A stretch of DNA of 64,000 nt from an uncultured Clostridia bacterium (GTDB taxonomy: Bacteria; Bacillota; Clostridia; Christensenellales; Aristaeellaceae). The notes below the pieces were generated by a model that worked only from the letters and a program-made list of their open reading frames with translations, was not told where the DNA came from and did not search any database. Both the position numbers and the translations under genes were made by a program. Shown here piece by piece: positions 1 through 9,468 of the stretch. The stretch's first letter is position 1. Every line of letters begins with the position of its first letter. The stretch lies in assembly GCA_934636105.1 (NCBI GenBank), contig CAKTZR010000002.1:1-64000 (forward strand), in the 5' to 3' direction.

Positions 1-443
1 GCTTTTGAACTGCCCCAGAAATTGCGAAACTTCCGATCACAATCAAGATTCACCGCCGAAATAATAATATGTGAATGCACATGTCGGCGATCCTCGTGGG
101 TGGCTACAACATACGCATGTTGCCCGTGCGTAAATCGCTTTGCCAGCTCGCAGCCAATTCGATTGGCTTCTTCCGGCGTAATTTCGCCCGGCACAAAGGA
201 TTGGCGCAGATGATACGCAATCACATCATCCTTTCCTCTGTGCCGTCCTGTTTGCGCAATATACTCGCGCTTCATGAGTAAAAACTCTCCGTCCGCCGTT
301 TCGGGATTACAGCCGAAGCCCGTCACCAATTCCCCCTGATGTGTCTTTTTCGGATTAGACACATACCCGATTACGTTGCGGATTGCTTTGCCGAAATTTC
401 GCCCTTTGCCCGTGTGCAAAGGGATAAGACGCGTGGTTGCCAT
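1..443 (-). CDS. Relaxase/mobilization nuclease, N-terminal part (runs off the window)
   Basis: The first 147 residues of a MobA/VirD2-type relaxase, which nicks DNA at oriT and carries the strand into the recipient. The start ATG at 443 is preceded by a strong Shine-Dalgarno AGGGAGGTAA. The N-terminus (MATTRLIPLHTGKGRN) and the metal-binding motif HEDRRHVHSHIIISAVN (about residues 118-134) match the Relaxase family HxDxxHxHxHxxxN motif III. The open reading frame has no stop before the window edge, so the C-terminal half is not visible. It is the last gene of a minus-strand series with MobC and a small membrane protein upstream. Family assignment is firm; whether the protein is complete is unknown. 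Confidence 0.88.
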   Translation of the reverse strand, partial: MATTRLIPLHTGKGRNFGKAIRNVIGYVSNPKKTHQGELVTGFGCNPETADGEFLLMKREYIAQTGRHRGKDDVIAYHLRQSFVPGEITPEEANRIGCELAKRFTHGQHAYVVATHEDRRHVHSHIIISAVNLDCDRKFRNFWGSSK

Positions 444-512
444 GTAGACTTTACCTCCCTTTTTTCAAAAAAATAAGCGCGAAGCCCACCCAGCTCCGCG
501 CCATTTTCGCAT

Positions 513-812
513 TCATCCCATCATCCAATCCTGCATCCGTTCACATCCCGCATACAGCACCTCAAGCAGTTTTTGCGCAGCCAGCGGCAATCCTGCCGGA
601 CTAATTAGCCATGCGCTCACAAACAGAATCAGTGCGTTTTTTATCGGAATCAGGAATATGCTCACCAGTGCTGTCATCCCCAGCAGTGAGGACACAATCG
701 ACAATAACCCGCTTGAAACCGCCGTCAGAAACAGGCACAGGAAAATCAACGCCTTCATTGCCAGCAACACCGGCAGCAAAACTACAGTCAACATGACTCT
801 GCATATCTTCAT
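513..812 (-). CDS. Small hydrophobic ICE protein, CD1845-like
   Basis: A protein of about 99 residues that is mostly hydrophobic, with two or three predicted membrane segments (about residues 5-30, 32-55 and 58-80) and a LISPAGLP stretch near the C-terminus that resembles the conserved end of CD1845-family proteins of clostridial conjugative elements. The start MKICRVM at 812 is preferred over an upstream start at 863 because GGGAGG lies nine bases before it. It sits between mobC and the relaxase, as expected for that family. Its molecular role is not known; the family name rests on my recollection of the pattern, not on a search. Confidence 0.6.
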   Translation of the reverse strand: MKICRVMLTVVLLPVLLAMKALIFLCLFLTAVSSGLLSIVSSLLGMTALVSIFLIPIKNALILFVSAWLISPAGLPLAAQKLLEVLYAGCERMQDWMMG

Positions 813-889
813 TCTCTTTTCCCTCCCTTGTATCTTCCTTTTCTCATCCCCATTGTCGCGCACTTTTTCATTTCATGCAAGGATACGAC

Positions 890-1231
890 TCAAAGCCCCA
901 GCGCACCCAGCCTCGTCAGCAGCTCGTCTATTTTCTTCCAGATTTCCTTCTGCGACGCTCGAATTTCCTGAATATCTGTATCATAAACGCGCCCTGTTTC
1001 GTTTGCGCGTTTGGCAATCTGGTTGATGTTGCCGTTATACCGCCCCAGCATCGCCACTGCTTCCCGCAGTTCCGGCAGATCAAGTTTGACCGCATACCCA
1101 TCAATCACCATCTTGCGCAGGTATGCCTGCATGTTCCGTACACCCATCAGCTCCATCTTCTGACGGATCAGTCCTCTTTCCCGCTCATCAACACGGAAAA
1201 TAACCTGTATATTTCGTGTTCTTCCCGCCAT
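890..1231 (-). CDS. mobC: MobC-type relaxosome accessory protein
   Basis: A basic protein of 113 residues with an N-terminal ribbon-helix-helix-like segment (RNIQVIFRVDERER) followed by the MobC core (MLGRYNGNINQIAKRANE, around residues 65-85) and a C-terminal helix. MobC proteins bind oriT next to the nic site and help the relaxase open the strands. The start at 1231 is chosen because GGAGAG lies upstream with normal spacing; in-frame starts at 1237 and 1258 are possible but less well placed. It follows the DUF3849 gene almost without gap and precedes the small membrane protein and relaxase genes, a typical order for Tn1549-like elements. Confidence 0.85.
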   Translation of the reverse strand: MAGRTRNIQVIFRVDERERGLIRQKMELMGVRNMQAYLRKMVIDGYAVKLDLPELREAVAMLGRYNGNINQIAKRANETGRVYDTDIQEIRASQKEIWKKIDELLTRLGALGL

Positions 1232-1233
1232 GC

Positions 1234-2151
1234 TCATCTCTCCTTTTCCCTTTTGCATTTAGCCAATGCCGGAGTATTTTTTTCGAGGTTCGCCTCTTTT
1301 GCCCGTCTGGTTTCTCTCAGGAACAGATCTACCAAGCCCGGATGTGACCTCGCAACAAACGCCTGATTTTTCTCCTGTCCAAGTTCGTCCACGTCGGCAT
1401 AAACCGGCTGCATTTTTGCCCAGTTTTTGTTGTTCTGCGAAATACGTCCATCCCAATTCTTATCCACGACTGTGACCGCCAGCACATACAGCGTCCTGTC
1501 AAATCCATATTGTCCGATCACATTCTGCACAGCCTTTCTGCTCAGAATATTGTCATGATAATGTTCGCGGATTGCCCGATCTATCGCGTCGCGGCAGGCA
1601 ATATTGGCTTGTCTTGACATGCGATATTCTTCCATCTCACCATGCTTTTGCGCATATGTTCTCGGATACAGATACACCGGCACTTCACACTTTTGCATTT
1701 GTTCTTTCTGCATTTCAAGCACCTTGTCCAGCTTTGCTCGGTCATACGCATAAATATAAAAGTTGTAATTGCCCTGTGTCGGATTACAGCGAATCATATA
1801 GCTGTATGCCTTGGTATCTGCACGAAATCCGTACTCCTGTGCAGAACTCCCGTCAAACGCACAGTCCGGCATTGCATGGCAACACGCTGCCAGTGTTTTT
1901 CTGCTGCTCAAAAGGAGACCGTAACGCTCGTCCTTGCGCAGAGCATTCACAATGCTGTTGAATTCGCTTTTGAATGTTTCCGTTTTCAGCGAAGCCTCGT
2001 GATCATCCCAGCTTGTATAAAATTCCTCACCGCTTCTGCCCATATCGCCACGCAGATGCCCAATGCATCCTGTATTTTTCTGCACACTTTTCTCCTGTGT
2101 GTAGCTGTAATTCCGCTCGTCAGGTTTCATTGCTCGAATCGTCATGTCCAT
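1234..2151 (-). CDS. DUF3849 domain protein of a conjugative element
   Basis: A 305-residue soluble protein. The segment VVDKNWDGRISQNNKNWA (about residues 225-245) is the signature of DUF3849, a domain of unknown function found in clostridial conjugative elements, often next to the very large helicase/methylase gene. The N-terminal half resembles a region with regularly spaced tyrosines and could be a DUF3848-like unit. A GGGAGG Shine-Dalgarno lies eight bases before ATG 2151, and the gene begins directly at the stop of the upstream helicase, so the two are probably translationally coupled. No catalytic motif is visible. The product is intact compared with its family as far as can be judged. 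Confidence 0.75.
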   Translation of the reverse strand: MDMTIRAMKPDERNYSYTQEKSVQKNTGCIGHLRGDMGRSGEEFYTSWDDHEASLKTETFKSEFNSIVNALRKDERYGLLLSSRKTLAACCHAMPDCAFDGSSAQEYGFRADTKAYSYMIRCNPTQGNYNFYIYAYDRAKLDKVLEMQKEQMQKCEVPVYLYPRTYAQKHGEMEEYRMSRQANIACRDAIDRAIREHYHDNILSRKAVQNVIGQYGFDRTLYVLAVTVVDKNWDGRISQNNKNWAKMQPVYADVDELGQEKNQAFVARSHPGLVDLFLRETRRAKEANLEKNTPALAKCKREKER

Positions 2152-5100
2152 TTATCGTTCCTCCCTTTCTTGATTTCTGTTCCTTTTTTCCATTTCTCTT
2201 TCGCTGGATACTCGAAGCTGCTCCCGAATGGATGGCACATCCTGCGCATCCTCTATCGCCGCCTCAATCGGCGCCTTATCGTCTATGTTCAGTTCTGAAT
2301 TGAGCTGCGCAAGCCGCATCCGTTTTTCTGCAAGCTCAGCTTCCTGCGCAAACGGTTTTTCCAGTTCTTCCTTCGCCGCCTTCTCCTGTTGTTTCAGACC
2401 TTGGAGTTCCATCCTTGCTTTTTCCAAATTGTCTGGTACTCGCGCCAGACGATTGTCAATTCGCGTGATATTTCCTCTTGAATCGTTGCCAAGCTCAACG
2501 CTGTACGTCATGTTGCCGTGCATATTCAGCCAGTATGTTCTGCTTCCCGCATCAAAAGCAAGACTGGCACTCATTCCGCGATATGTCACAGCATCCTGAA
2601 TAACGTCACCTTTCCATTTCTTGCAGCATTCTATCAGTGCCTGACCTGCCGCTTCCTTTTCCATATACATTTTACCGCTGACTTCCATTTGGAACCCATC
2701 TTCCGGTAAGACATGCGCCTGTAAACACGCAATATCCTGTACATGACCCTCGATTCTTTCTGTTTTATTTTGAATCTCCTGCGGAAAATATCGAAGCAAC
2801 CGGTCTTCAAGGCGATACTTCTTGCTTTGATAGTCCGCCTGCATCAGTTTGAGCCGCGAAACTTCGACATCCAAATCCATCTTCTCACGGATTCTTGCAT
2901 CGCCCGCGCATAGCGCCTTGATTTCGGCATAGGATAGAACCGATTCATCCACATCATCGCAGACACGAACCGGCGATTTGCTGGTCATGACCTGCGAGAT
3001 AAACTTCTGCTTGTTTTCGATTGTCTGCCAACTGTATGCGTCAAATGTACCATCTGTTACATATCTGTAAACGTACACATCGGCGTTCCGGTTTCCCTGA
3101 CGCACAATGCGTCCTGCTCGCTGTTCAAGGTCGCCCGGACGCCATGGACAATCAAGGTCATGCGAAGCAATCAGGCGGTCCTGAACATTGGTTCCCGCCC
3201 CCATTTTTGCAGTACTGCCAAGTAAAATTCGCACCTGACCCGTGCGCACTTTCGCAAACAGCTCCTTCTTTTTTGCCTCCGTGTCTGCATTGTGTATGAA
3301 TGCGATTTCGCTTTCCGGAACCCCCTGCGCCAACAGCTTTTCACGAATATCGTCATAAACGCTGAATTCCTTTTCCTGTCCGTTTTTCGGCGTTGACATA
3401 TCGCTGAAGATGAGCTGCGTCAGTTTTTGCTCACTGCCTTCACGATAAATTCTCATTACGTTGCCGACGCAGGCATTGACTTTGCTTCCGGGGTCATCCG
3501 GCAGCATGGGATTTATAAGCCGCTGATCCAGCCCCAGCTTTTTCCCGTCCATCGACACCTTGAGCATATTGTCAATGTGCGGATCGACCACTCCGCCATG
3601 GATTTTGGCAGCGCGTTTTGACAGTTCCTGTACCATGCGCTTTTGAATTTCAGACGGCTGAACGACAACCGTTTCATAGTGCGCATTGGGCGTAGGCAAA
3701 TGAAGCTGATCTGCCGTCTTGATATCTGCCACCTCACGGAACATATTCATCAATTCCGGCAGATTGTAAAATTTTGCAAACCGCGTCCGCGCACGGTAAC
3801 CCGTTCCCTCCGGCGCAAGCTCAATCGCGGTCACGGTCTCCCCAAAAACCGAAGCCCATGCGTCAAAATTCGTCAGGTTCTGTTTTCGCAGCGTTTCATA
3901 TTGCAGATAGCGCTGCATGGTAAAAAGCTCGGTCATGCTGTTGGATACCGGCGTACCTGTGGCAAATATAATGCCATGCCCGTCTGTCAGTTCGTCCATA
4001 TATCGGCACTTAGCGAACATATCGCTGGATTTCTGAGCTTCACTTGTTGAAAGTCCTGCCACATTGCGCATTTTTGTATATAAAAACATATTTTTATAGG
4101 AATGTGCTTCGTCCACCACAAGCCGATCCACACCGAGCTGTTCAAAAGTGATTACATCGTCCTTCTTTTCCTCTGCTTTCAGCCTTTCAAGCCGTGCTTC
4201 CAACTGTTTTCTGGAGCGTTCCAGCTGTTTAATCGTAAAACGTTCCCCGTTAGCGTGTTTGATTTCCGCAATACCGTCTGTAATTTCGGCAATCTGATCA
4301 CGGATGATTCGCTCCTGCCGTTCCCTGCTGATAGGGATGCGCTCTGCCTGACTCTGCCCGATGATAACCGCATCATAATTGCCGGTTGCAATGCGCGAGC
4401 AGAAACGCTTTCTGCGCCCCTTCTCAAAGTCGCGTTTGGTCGCCACCAGAATGTTTGCGCCGGGATACAACCGCAAAAACTCCGCTGACCATTGCTCAGT
4501 CAAATGATTCGGCACTACGATCATGCTTTTCGTACACAATCCCAATCTTTTCGACTCCATAATGCCTGCTATCATTTCAAACGTCTTCCCTGACCCGACT
4601 TCGTGTGCCAGCAATGTATTGCCGCCATACAACATACGCGCAATCGCGTTTTTTTGATGTTCCCGCAGCGTAATTTCAGGGTTCATGCCCGCAAAAACAA
4701 TATGCGATCCATCATACTCACGCGGTCTGGTCGCATTAAACAGCTCATTGTATTGCTTTACCAGTCTGTATCTGCGGTTCGGTTCCTTCCATATCCATTC
4801 TCGAAAAGCATCTTTGATCGCCTGCTGCTTCTGTTGCGCCAAAGTCGTATCCTTTGAATTCAGAACACGCTTCTCCTTGCCATCCGCATCCTGTACGGTA
4901 TCGTATATACGCACGTCGCGCAGGTTCAGCGTATCCTCCAGAATTTTATAGGCATTCGCCCTTGACGTACCATAGGTTTCGAATACCGCAACATCGTTGC
5001 GACTGAGCAGCGTCTTGCCCGATATGTTCCACTCGCCGGTAAACTGCGAGAAATTGACCTGAATATATCGTTTCATGTATTCCTGTGTAGAAAACAATTC

Positions 5101-7857
5101 ATACATGAACGCATCGATGTCCTTCGGCGAAATCCATGTTGCGCCAAGGCGAACGTCGATCTCCGAAGCGTCAAGATCTTTGGGCTGCACGGCTTGCAGC
5201 GCATCGACGTTCGGCATAAAAACCATATTCTCTTTTGCCGCAGCCTGCGCTGTCCTGAGTTTTTCCCGCACATTGCCGGAAAGATATTCGTCTGCCGTCT
5301 GCCATGTTTGGGATTCAGGATCAAGGTAGATCACGCCGGTCAGTTCTTTTGTTATCGCATCTTCGTTTTTTCCGGTCAACTCCGCCATATACAGCAAATC
5401 CACCCGCGCCTTTTCTCCTATGGATACTGCCAGTGCTTCTGCCGCGGTGTCCGTATGCGTAATGGCTTGCGGTCGCCGAATGGTACGCTTGGTGAACATA
5501 TCCGCTTTGCGTTCGAGTTTTCGATCTTCATCCAGCACTTCAAGCGAACTGAGCAGATAATACGAAGAATCATCCGAAAATGCGAGTCGGTTCGCCCGAT
5601 CGTTAATCAGCCCGAATTTAGCGCTGAACGCATCATACTGCCTGTTCAGCTCCCGCTGTTCGTTTTCAATCGTTTCATCATCAGCATCTTCCAACTGAGC
5701 GTTCATTAAGCGATATACCGTATCCCGAAGCGCCACCATGCTCTTGACGCGCTCCTGTGCTGTGCGATTCAGCTTTGGGCGCATCATCACCGAATTTTCG
5801 CGAAAATACACCTCGCCATCTACAATCGTGTAGCTGTAATTCTTTACATCCGGATCAGCAGGTAATGTTTCAGTAATTTCCTCCCCTTCCGCCAGTTCCA
5901 TGACCTCTGCCGCATGGTATTCGCCGCCAATCTTCTGAATCGCCTGCTCCAGCTGTACCTTTAAGTCTGCGCCCGGAATGGGTCTGCATGTCGTTTCCTT
6001 CTCATCGCCGTACATGCTCTTATCCCATGCCATGCTGCCCAGCATCATATCGGGATGGCTGACAAAGTAGCTGTTGATGGGAATTCCGTCCTCTGTCTGC
6101 CCCAGATGCACCCAATCCGGCTCTATGTCGATGGGGCTTTCCCGTTTCTGCAAAAAAAGAATATCCGTCGTTACGCTCGTTCCGGCATTCGCCGCAAATG
6201 CCGTATTCGGCAGACGGATGGCTCCGAGCAATTCAGCTTTCTGCGCGATATATCTGCGCACGTCGGGAGATGCCTTGTCCATTGTGCCCTTGGATGTGAT
6301 ATAAGCAATAACACCGCCCGGACGAACCTGCTCCAGCGTTTTAGCGAAAAAATAATCATGAATCAAAAAATTATACTTGTCAAACTGCTTGTCGGAAACC
6401 TTGTAACCACCGAAGGGAACATTGCCTATTGCCAGGTCGAAGAAATCCCTGCGCTGCGTTTTTTCAAAGCCGCTGATTGTGATCCGCGCATCGGGATAAA
6501 GTTGCCGCGCAATGCGCCCTGTAATGCTGTCCAGTTCCACGCCATAAAGCCGACTGCTGCTCATGTCATCCGGCAGCATGCCGAAAAAATTGCCTACGCC
6601 GCAGGACGGTTCCAGAACATTACCCGTGCGAAACCCCATTTTTTCAATCGCGTCATACATAGCGCGAATAACCGTTGGCGATGTGTAATGCGCGTTGAGC
6701 GTCGAGCTGCGTGCCGCGTCGTATTCCTTCTCTGTCAGCAATTCTTTGAGCTGCCGATATTCTTCTGACCATTGCGTGTTTTCCTCGTCGAAGGCTTGTG
6801 GAATACCGCCCCATCCGACATATCGGGAGAGAATTTCCTGCTCATCGGGACGTGCCTGCCTGCCCTCCGCTTCAATCTGCTTGAGCGTCTGAATTGCCGC
6901 GATGTTATACCCAAATTTTGTTTTTGCGCTTCCCTCGCCCAAATGTTCATCTGTAATGCGAAAGTTCTGCGCTTTGAACTGTTCATTTTCTCTCTGCCGG
7001 GGTTCTTGCCCCGTCAGGTCTATGACGACACTGTGCAGCTTCGTCTCCTCCTGCGGCTGTTGCGGTTCCGGAGTATTCGGCAATTCCTCCGTCAGTACGA
7101 AATTCTCAGGTTCCGCAGGCATCGCTTCTCTCTGTCTGTAAAACAGCTCGTCGTTTCGCATGTTTTCGGCAAGCATCTGTTCAAAAATTTCCCGCCGTTC
7201 CGTCCTAATGACAGGATAACGCAGCGTAGGATCGCGCAGCTGGACATGGATATTCGTAATCTGTTCAATCAAAAAAGCCTTATCATCCAGATAGACCGTA
7301 TCGCCCACCTGATAATGCGGCGTATCCCGCCTTCCGTTCAGCTCCTTGACGACTTCATAGCCGCCCTGTTCGGCAGGCTCGGCAAAGAAAATGCTCTGTC
7401 CGTTTTCCGTCAGCGTTTTTGCCGCAACACTCCAACGTCCGAAAGGAATGCCCGTAACCGGCATCATGCCCACGCCGGGAATATCCCGTTCAAGCAGCTT
7501 GGTATCCATCAGCGGCGCAGCGACTGCCGCATCGTCCCCGTAAAAAAGCAGATTGTCGTCCACCTTCACGCCGACGAGATGATGAGGATGCTCCTCCTTG
7601 AGCGCCTGATAGGCGGCAACGTCCGGCACAAGGCGGATTTCTTCTTCCCGATCGGATTCCGTGCGCCTTGTATATCGTCCGGCTCGCATCAGTCTGTTGA
7701 TGCGTTCGGCGACTTTTTCCCAGCCGAGTTTCACGTCCAGACAGTCGTTTTTCCGAAGCCGTATGCCCTTTGCGTCGTGCCATTCTTCGCTGTGCGCCGC
7801 GCCCGATACGCCGGGCATCCGTCCGCCCGTTCCGTATTCATGCTTGAGAAATTCCAC
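2152..7857 (-). CDS. SNF2-like helicase with N6-adenine methylase domain, C-terminal 1901 residues of a split gene
   Basis: A giant protein combining an adenine-specific DNA methyltransferase (EPSCGVGNFFG near residue 412, catalytic AIGNVPFG near 470) with a superfamily 2 helicase (Walker A HEVGSGKT near 1085, DEAH box VVDEAHSY near 1247, ATGTPVSNS near 1300, motif VI QRAGRIVRQGN near 1580) and a C-terminal coiled coil. Such proteins are hallmark genes of Tn1549-like elements and may protect or process transferred DNA. The only upstream start is a GTG at 7857 with no properly spaced ribosome site. The usual N-terminal domain lies in another frame at 7731-8342, so the gene looks broken by a frame-changing internal deletion. 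The helicase and methylase motifs themselves are intact. Confidence 0.85.
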   Translation of the reverse strand: MEFLKHEYGTGGRMPGVSGAAHSEEWHDAKGIRLRKNDCLDVKLGWEKVAERINRLMRAGRYTRRTESDREEEIRLVPDVAAYQALKEEHPHHLVGVKVDDNLLFYGDDAAVAAPLMDTKLLERDIPGVGMMPVTGIPFGRWSVAAKTLTENGQSIFFAEPAEQGGYEVVKELNGRRDTPHYQVGDTVYLDDKAFLIEQITNIHVQLRDPTLRYPVIRTERREIFEQMLAENMRNDELFYRQREAMPAEPENFVLTEELPNTPEPQQPQEETKLHSVVIDLTGQEPRQRENEQFKAQNFRITDEHLGEGSAKTKFGYNIAAIQTLKQIEAEGRQARPDEQEILSRYVGWGGIPQAFDEENTQWSEEYRQLKELLTEKEYDAARSSTLNAHYTSPTVIRAMYDAIEKMGFRTGNVLEPSCGVGNFFGMLPDDMSSSRLYGVELDSITGRIARQLYPDARITISGFEKTQRRDFFDLAIGNVPFGGYKVSDKQFDKYNFLIHDYFFAKTLEQVRPGGVIAYITSKGTMDKASPDVRRYIAQKAELLGAIRLPNTAFAANAGTSVTTDILFLQKRESPIDIEPDWVHLGQTEDGIPINSYFVSHPDMMLGSMAWDKSMYGDEKETTCRPIPGADLKVQLEQAIQKIGGEYHAAEVMELAEGEEITETLPADPDVKNYSYTIVDGEVYFRENSVMMRPKLNRTAQERVKSMVALRDTVYRLMNAQLEDADDETIENEQRELNRQYDAFSAKFGLINDRANRLAFSDDSSYYLLSSLEVLDEDRKLERKADMFTKRTIRRPQAITHTDTAAEALAVSIGEKARVDLLYMAELTGKNEDAITKELTGVIYLDPESQTWQTADEYLSGNVREKLRTAQAAAKENMVFMPNVDALQAVQPKDLDASEIDVRLGATWISPKDIDAFMYELFSTQEYMKRYIQVNFSQFTGEWNISGKTLLSRNDVAVFETYGTSRANAYKILEDTLNLRDVRIYDTVQDADGKEKRVLNSKDTTLAQQKQQAIKDAFREWIWKEPNRRYRLVKQYNELFNATRPREYDGSHIVFAGMNPEITLREHQKNAIARMLYGGNTLLAHEVGSGKTFEMIAGIMESKRLGLCTKSMIVVPNHLTEQWSAEFLRLYPGANILVATKRDFEKGRRKRFCSRIATGNYDAVIIGQSQAERIPISRERQERIIRDQIAEITDGIAEIKHANGERFTIKQLERSRKQLEARLERLKAEEKKDDVITFEQLGVDRLVVDEAHSYKNMFLYTKMRNVAGLSTSEAQKSSDMFAKCRYMDELTDGHGIIFATGTPVSNSMTELFTMQRYLQYETLRKQNLTNFDAWASVFGETVTAIELAPEGTGYRARTRFAKFYNLPELMNMFREVADIKTADQLHLPTPNAHYETVVVQPSEIQKRMVQELSKRAAKIHGGVVDPHIDNMLKVSMDGKKLGLDQRLINPMLPDDPGSKVNACVGNVMRIYREGSEQKLTQLIFSDMSTPKNGQEKEFSVYDDIREKLLAQGVPESEIAFIHNADTEAKKKELFAKVRTGQVRILLGSTAKMGAGTNVQDRLIASHDLDCPWRPGDLEQRAGRIVRQGNRNADVYVYRYVTDGTFDAYSWQTIENKQKFISQVMTSKSPVRVCDDVDESVLSYAEIKALCAGDARIREKMDLDVEVSRLKLMQADYQSKKYRLEDRLLRYFPQEIQNKTERIEGHVQDIACLQAHVLPEDGFQMEVSGKMYMEKEAAGQALIECCKKWKGDVIQDAVTYRGMSASLAFDAGSRTYWLNMHGNMTYSVELGNDSRGNITRIDNRLARVPDNLEKARMELQGLKQQEKAAKEELEKPFAQEAELAEKRMRLAQLNSELNIDDKAPIEAAIEDAQDVPSIREQLRVSSEREMEKRNRNQEREER

Positions 7858-8342
7858 CTCCCGTCAACGATACCGCGCAGCTCGTCCTGATGCCATTGCC
7901 AATAGTCCATGCTCTGCTGCATCGCGATTTCTTCAAGCTGTCCGGCAATGCCCAGTTTCGCTGCCGAGCCGTACTGCGTTTCCAGCGCATGAGCGACAGC
8001 TTCCCGATTGTTTTCATCCAGTGCCCATGTTTTAACCTCCCGCGAGCTTTTGCGTGCACCCGTATCTGCTACATCGAATACATAGCGCACTGCCCCCGCC
8101 CCGTCCGGCAGCGCGATACCCCTTGCGCCGCGCCGAACATACCGCCGCATCGTCTGATTCCAGATTTCATAGCTGGCACAGGCGGTCGCATCCGGACGCT
8201 GGGCGTAGATCAACAGCTGTTCCGGGTAACTGTACTTGTACAGCCGCGCTGCCGATTGCAGAAAGCCAGTCCATTCTTCAACGCTGCCGGTTACTGCCTT
8301 TGCCGTTTTTTCCGCCAACTGCACCGTTGTTGTTCCATTCAT
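7731..8342 (-). pseudogene. N-terminal fragment of the helicase/methylase gene (ArdC-like domain), frameshifted
   Basis: About 203 residues starting MNGTTTVQLAEK at 8342, where GGAGG lies five bases upstream. The segment FLQSAARLYKYSYPEQLLIYAQRP and the following RRGARGIAL / VRYVFDVADT stretch are the usual opening of the large clostridial ICE helicase/methylase, a region related to ArdC-type antirestriction N-terminal domains. After the residues ELRGIVDG near 7865 the reading frame continues as unrelated sequence to a stop at 7731, while the family sequence resumes one frame over as EFLKHEYGTGGRMPG. In relatives these two blocks are separated by a long variable linker, so a deletion that also shifted the frame is the simplest explanation. 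The fragment may still be translated as a stand-alone domain. Confidence 0.7.
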
Positions 8343-8366
8343 GGTGTCCTCCATTCTTTTTGGTCA

Positions 8367-8558
8367 TTAAAAAAGCGGGCTGAGCCCGCCTTCACCTCCG
8401 CCGAAGTCCGCCGCGCATCAAAGTCTTGCTCACGCGGGCGATTTTGTGCAATTTCCTATATGTTAAAAAAGCGGGCTGAGCCCGCCTTCACCTCCGCCGA
8501 AGCCTGCCGCGCATCAAAGTCTTGCTCACGCGGGCGATTTTGTGCAATTTCTTATATG
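8367..8558. repeat. Two tandem copies of a 96-bp repeat with internal hairpin
   Basis: Two directly repeated 96-bp units (8367-8462 and 8463-8558) that differ at only a few bases. Each begins TTAAAAAAGCGGGCTGAGCC, forming a short GC hairpin with a T-tract when read on the minus strand, and continues CCTTCACCTCCGCCGAAG. A third, more diverged copy in the same orientation lies at 12774-12868. The units lie downstream of the TlpA gene terminator and before the helicase N-terminal fragment. The hairpin could stop minus-strand transcription. Confidence 0.85.
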
Positions 8559-8560
8559 TT

Positions 8561-8595
8561 AAAAAAAGACTCATGCCGCCATGACGGAATGAGTC
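8561..8595 (-). terminator. Rho-independent terminator of the TlpA/ferredoxin operon
   Basis: On the minus strand GACTCAT...ATGAGTC forms a stem with an inner CCG/CGG pairing, followed by a run of seven T. It lies just after the stop of the TlpA-like gene at 8604. Confidence 0.75.
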
Positions 8596-8603
8596 CTTTG
8601 TCC

Positions 8604-9464
8604 TTATTTGCCGAGAACCGCAGAATCCCGCGCCAGAGCTTCGTCCATCGTCTTTTGCAGCATTTCGAGGTTCTTCTCGTTGTCAATGCCGCCGAGCAGG
8701 GGTTCGCCCACGATTCTGCCATTGCGGTCAAAGACATAGGTGGTGGGGAACGCCATGATGCCCAGCGCAAACGTTCCGGCTTCGCTGCTCGCGTCAAAGT
8801 AGATGTTGCGGTAATTCGCGCCGGTCATTTCGAGCAGCTGCTTCGCGGTTTCAATGCCCTGCTTGTTGCCGTCCAGCGTTTCTACGTTGATGCCGACGAC
8901 CTCGCCGCCCTGCTCCTTGATGCGCTCATTCAGTGCGCTCAGGTCATCCAGCTCCTGCACGCAGGGCTTGCAGCCGTTGAACCAGAAATTCACAACCGTG
9001 AAGGCATTGGCGGAAAACAGGCTGTTATCCACGTCGTTGCCATCCAAATCTTTTCCCGTGAACTGCGGGAAGGCGTCGCCCTGCGCCGCATCCTCCGGCT
9101 GGCTGGACGCATCGTTCGCGGAAATCTCTGCAATCTTTTCTTCAATCGTCCGAATCTGCTCCGCATCCGCCTTGAGCTTCTCATATTCCTCCTCGGAGAA
9201 CTGCTCCTTCGCGCCTTCCACCGCGCTCATGAGAACATCGCCGTAGTTGCTGCTGAGAACATCGTCGGTGACGTTTTTGCTCATGGAGAGGAAGACCTTC
9301 TCCCACAGCGCGTTGTTGGCGAGCAGAATCTCGTTTTCAACTTCCAGCAGCTCGTATTCGGTCTTTCCATCCAGCTCCGGAGCTGCGCTGCTTTCAGCAC
9401 AGGCGGTCAGGGAGAAGGTCAGCAGCATAGCGGTCATCAGCGCGATTACTCGATTCATTTTCAT
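8604..9464 (-). CDS. TlpA-like thioredoxin-fold lipoprotein
   Basis: A 286-residue exported lipoprotein. The start MKMNRVIALM at 9464 follows AAGGAG with good spacing. A signal peptide ends in the lipobox LTAC, so the protein should be lipid-anchored on the outside of the membrane. An alpha-helical, acidic region (about residues 25-135) precedes a TlpA/ResA-like thioredoxin domain with the redox motif FWFNGCKPCVQEL (about residue 170) and the cis-proline region FPTTYVFD. Such proteins reduce or oxidise disulfides or haem ligands outside the cell. It is transcribed after the polyferredoxin gene and the CXXC gene; those could feed electrons through the membrane to it. Confidence 0.88.
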   Translation of the reverse strand: MKMNRVIALMTAMLLTFSLTACAESSAAPELDGKTEYELLEVENEILLANNALWEKVFLSMSKNVTDDVLSSNYGDVLMSAVEGAKEQFSEEEYEKLKADAEQIRTIEEKIAEISANDASSQPEDAAQGDAFPQFTGKDLDGNDVDNSLFSANAFTVVNFWFNGCKPCVQELDDLSALNERIKEQGGEVVGINVETLDGNKQGIETAKQLLEMTGANYRNIYFDASSEAGTFALGIMAFPTTYVFDRNGRIVGEPLLGGIDNEKNLEMLQKTMDEALARDSAVLGK

Positions 9465-9468
9465 GGTT

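Noticed and set aside
22..281. Short plus-strand frames at the left edge
   Set aside because: They are antisense to the relaxase frame, which has the clear HxDxxHxHxH motif and a strong ribosome site.
8367..8558. CRISPR-like tandem repeat
   Set aside because: Only two adjacent 96-bp units with no unique spacers between them, and no cas genes in the window.
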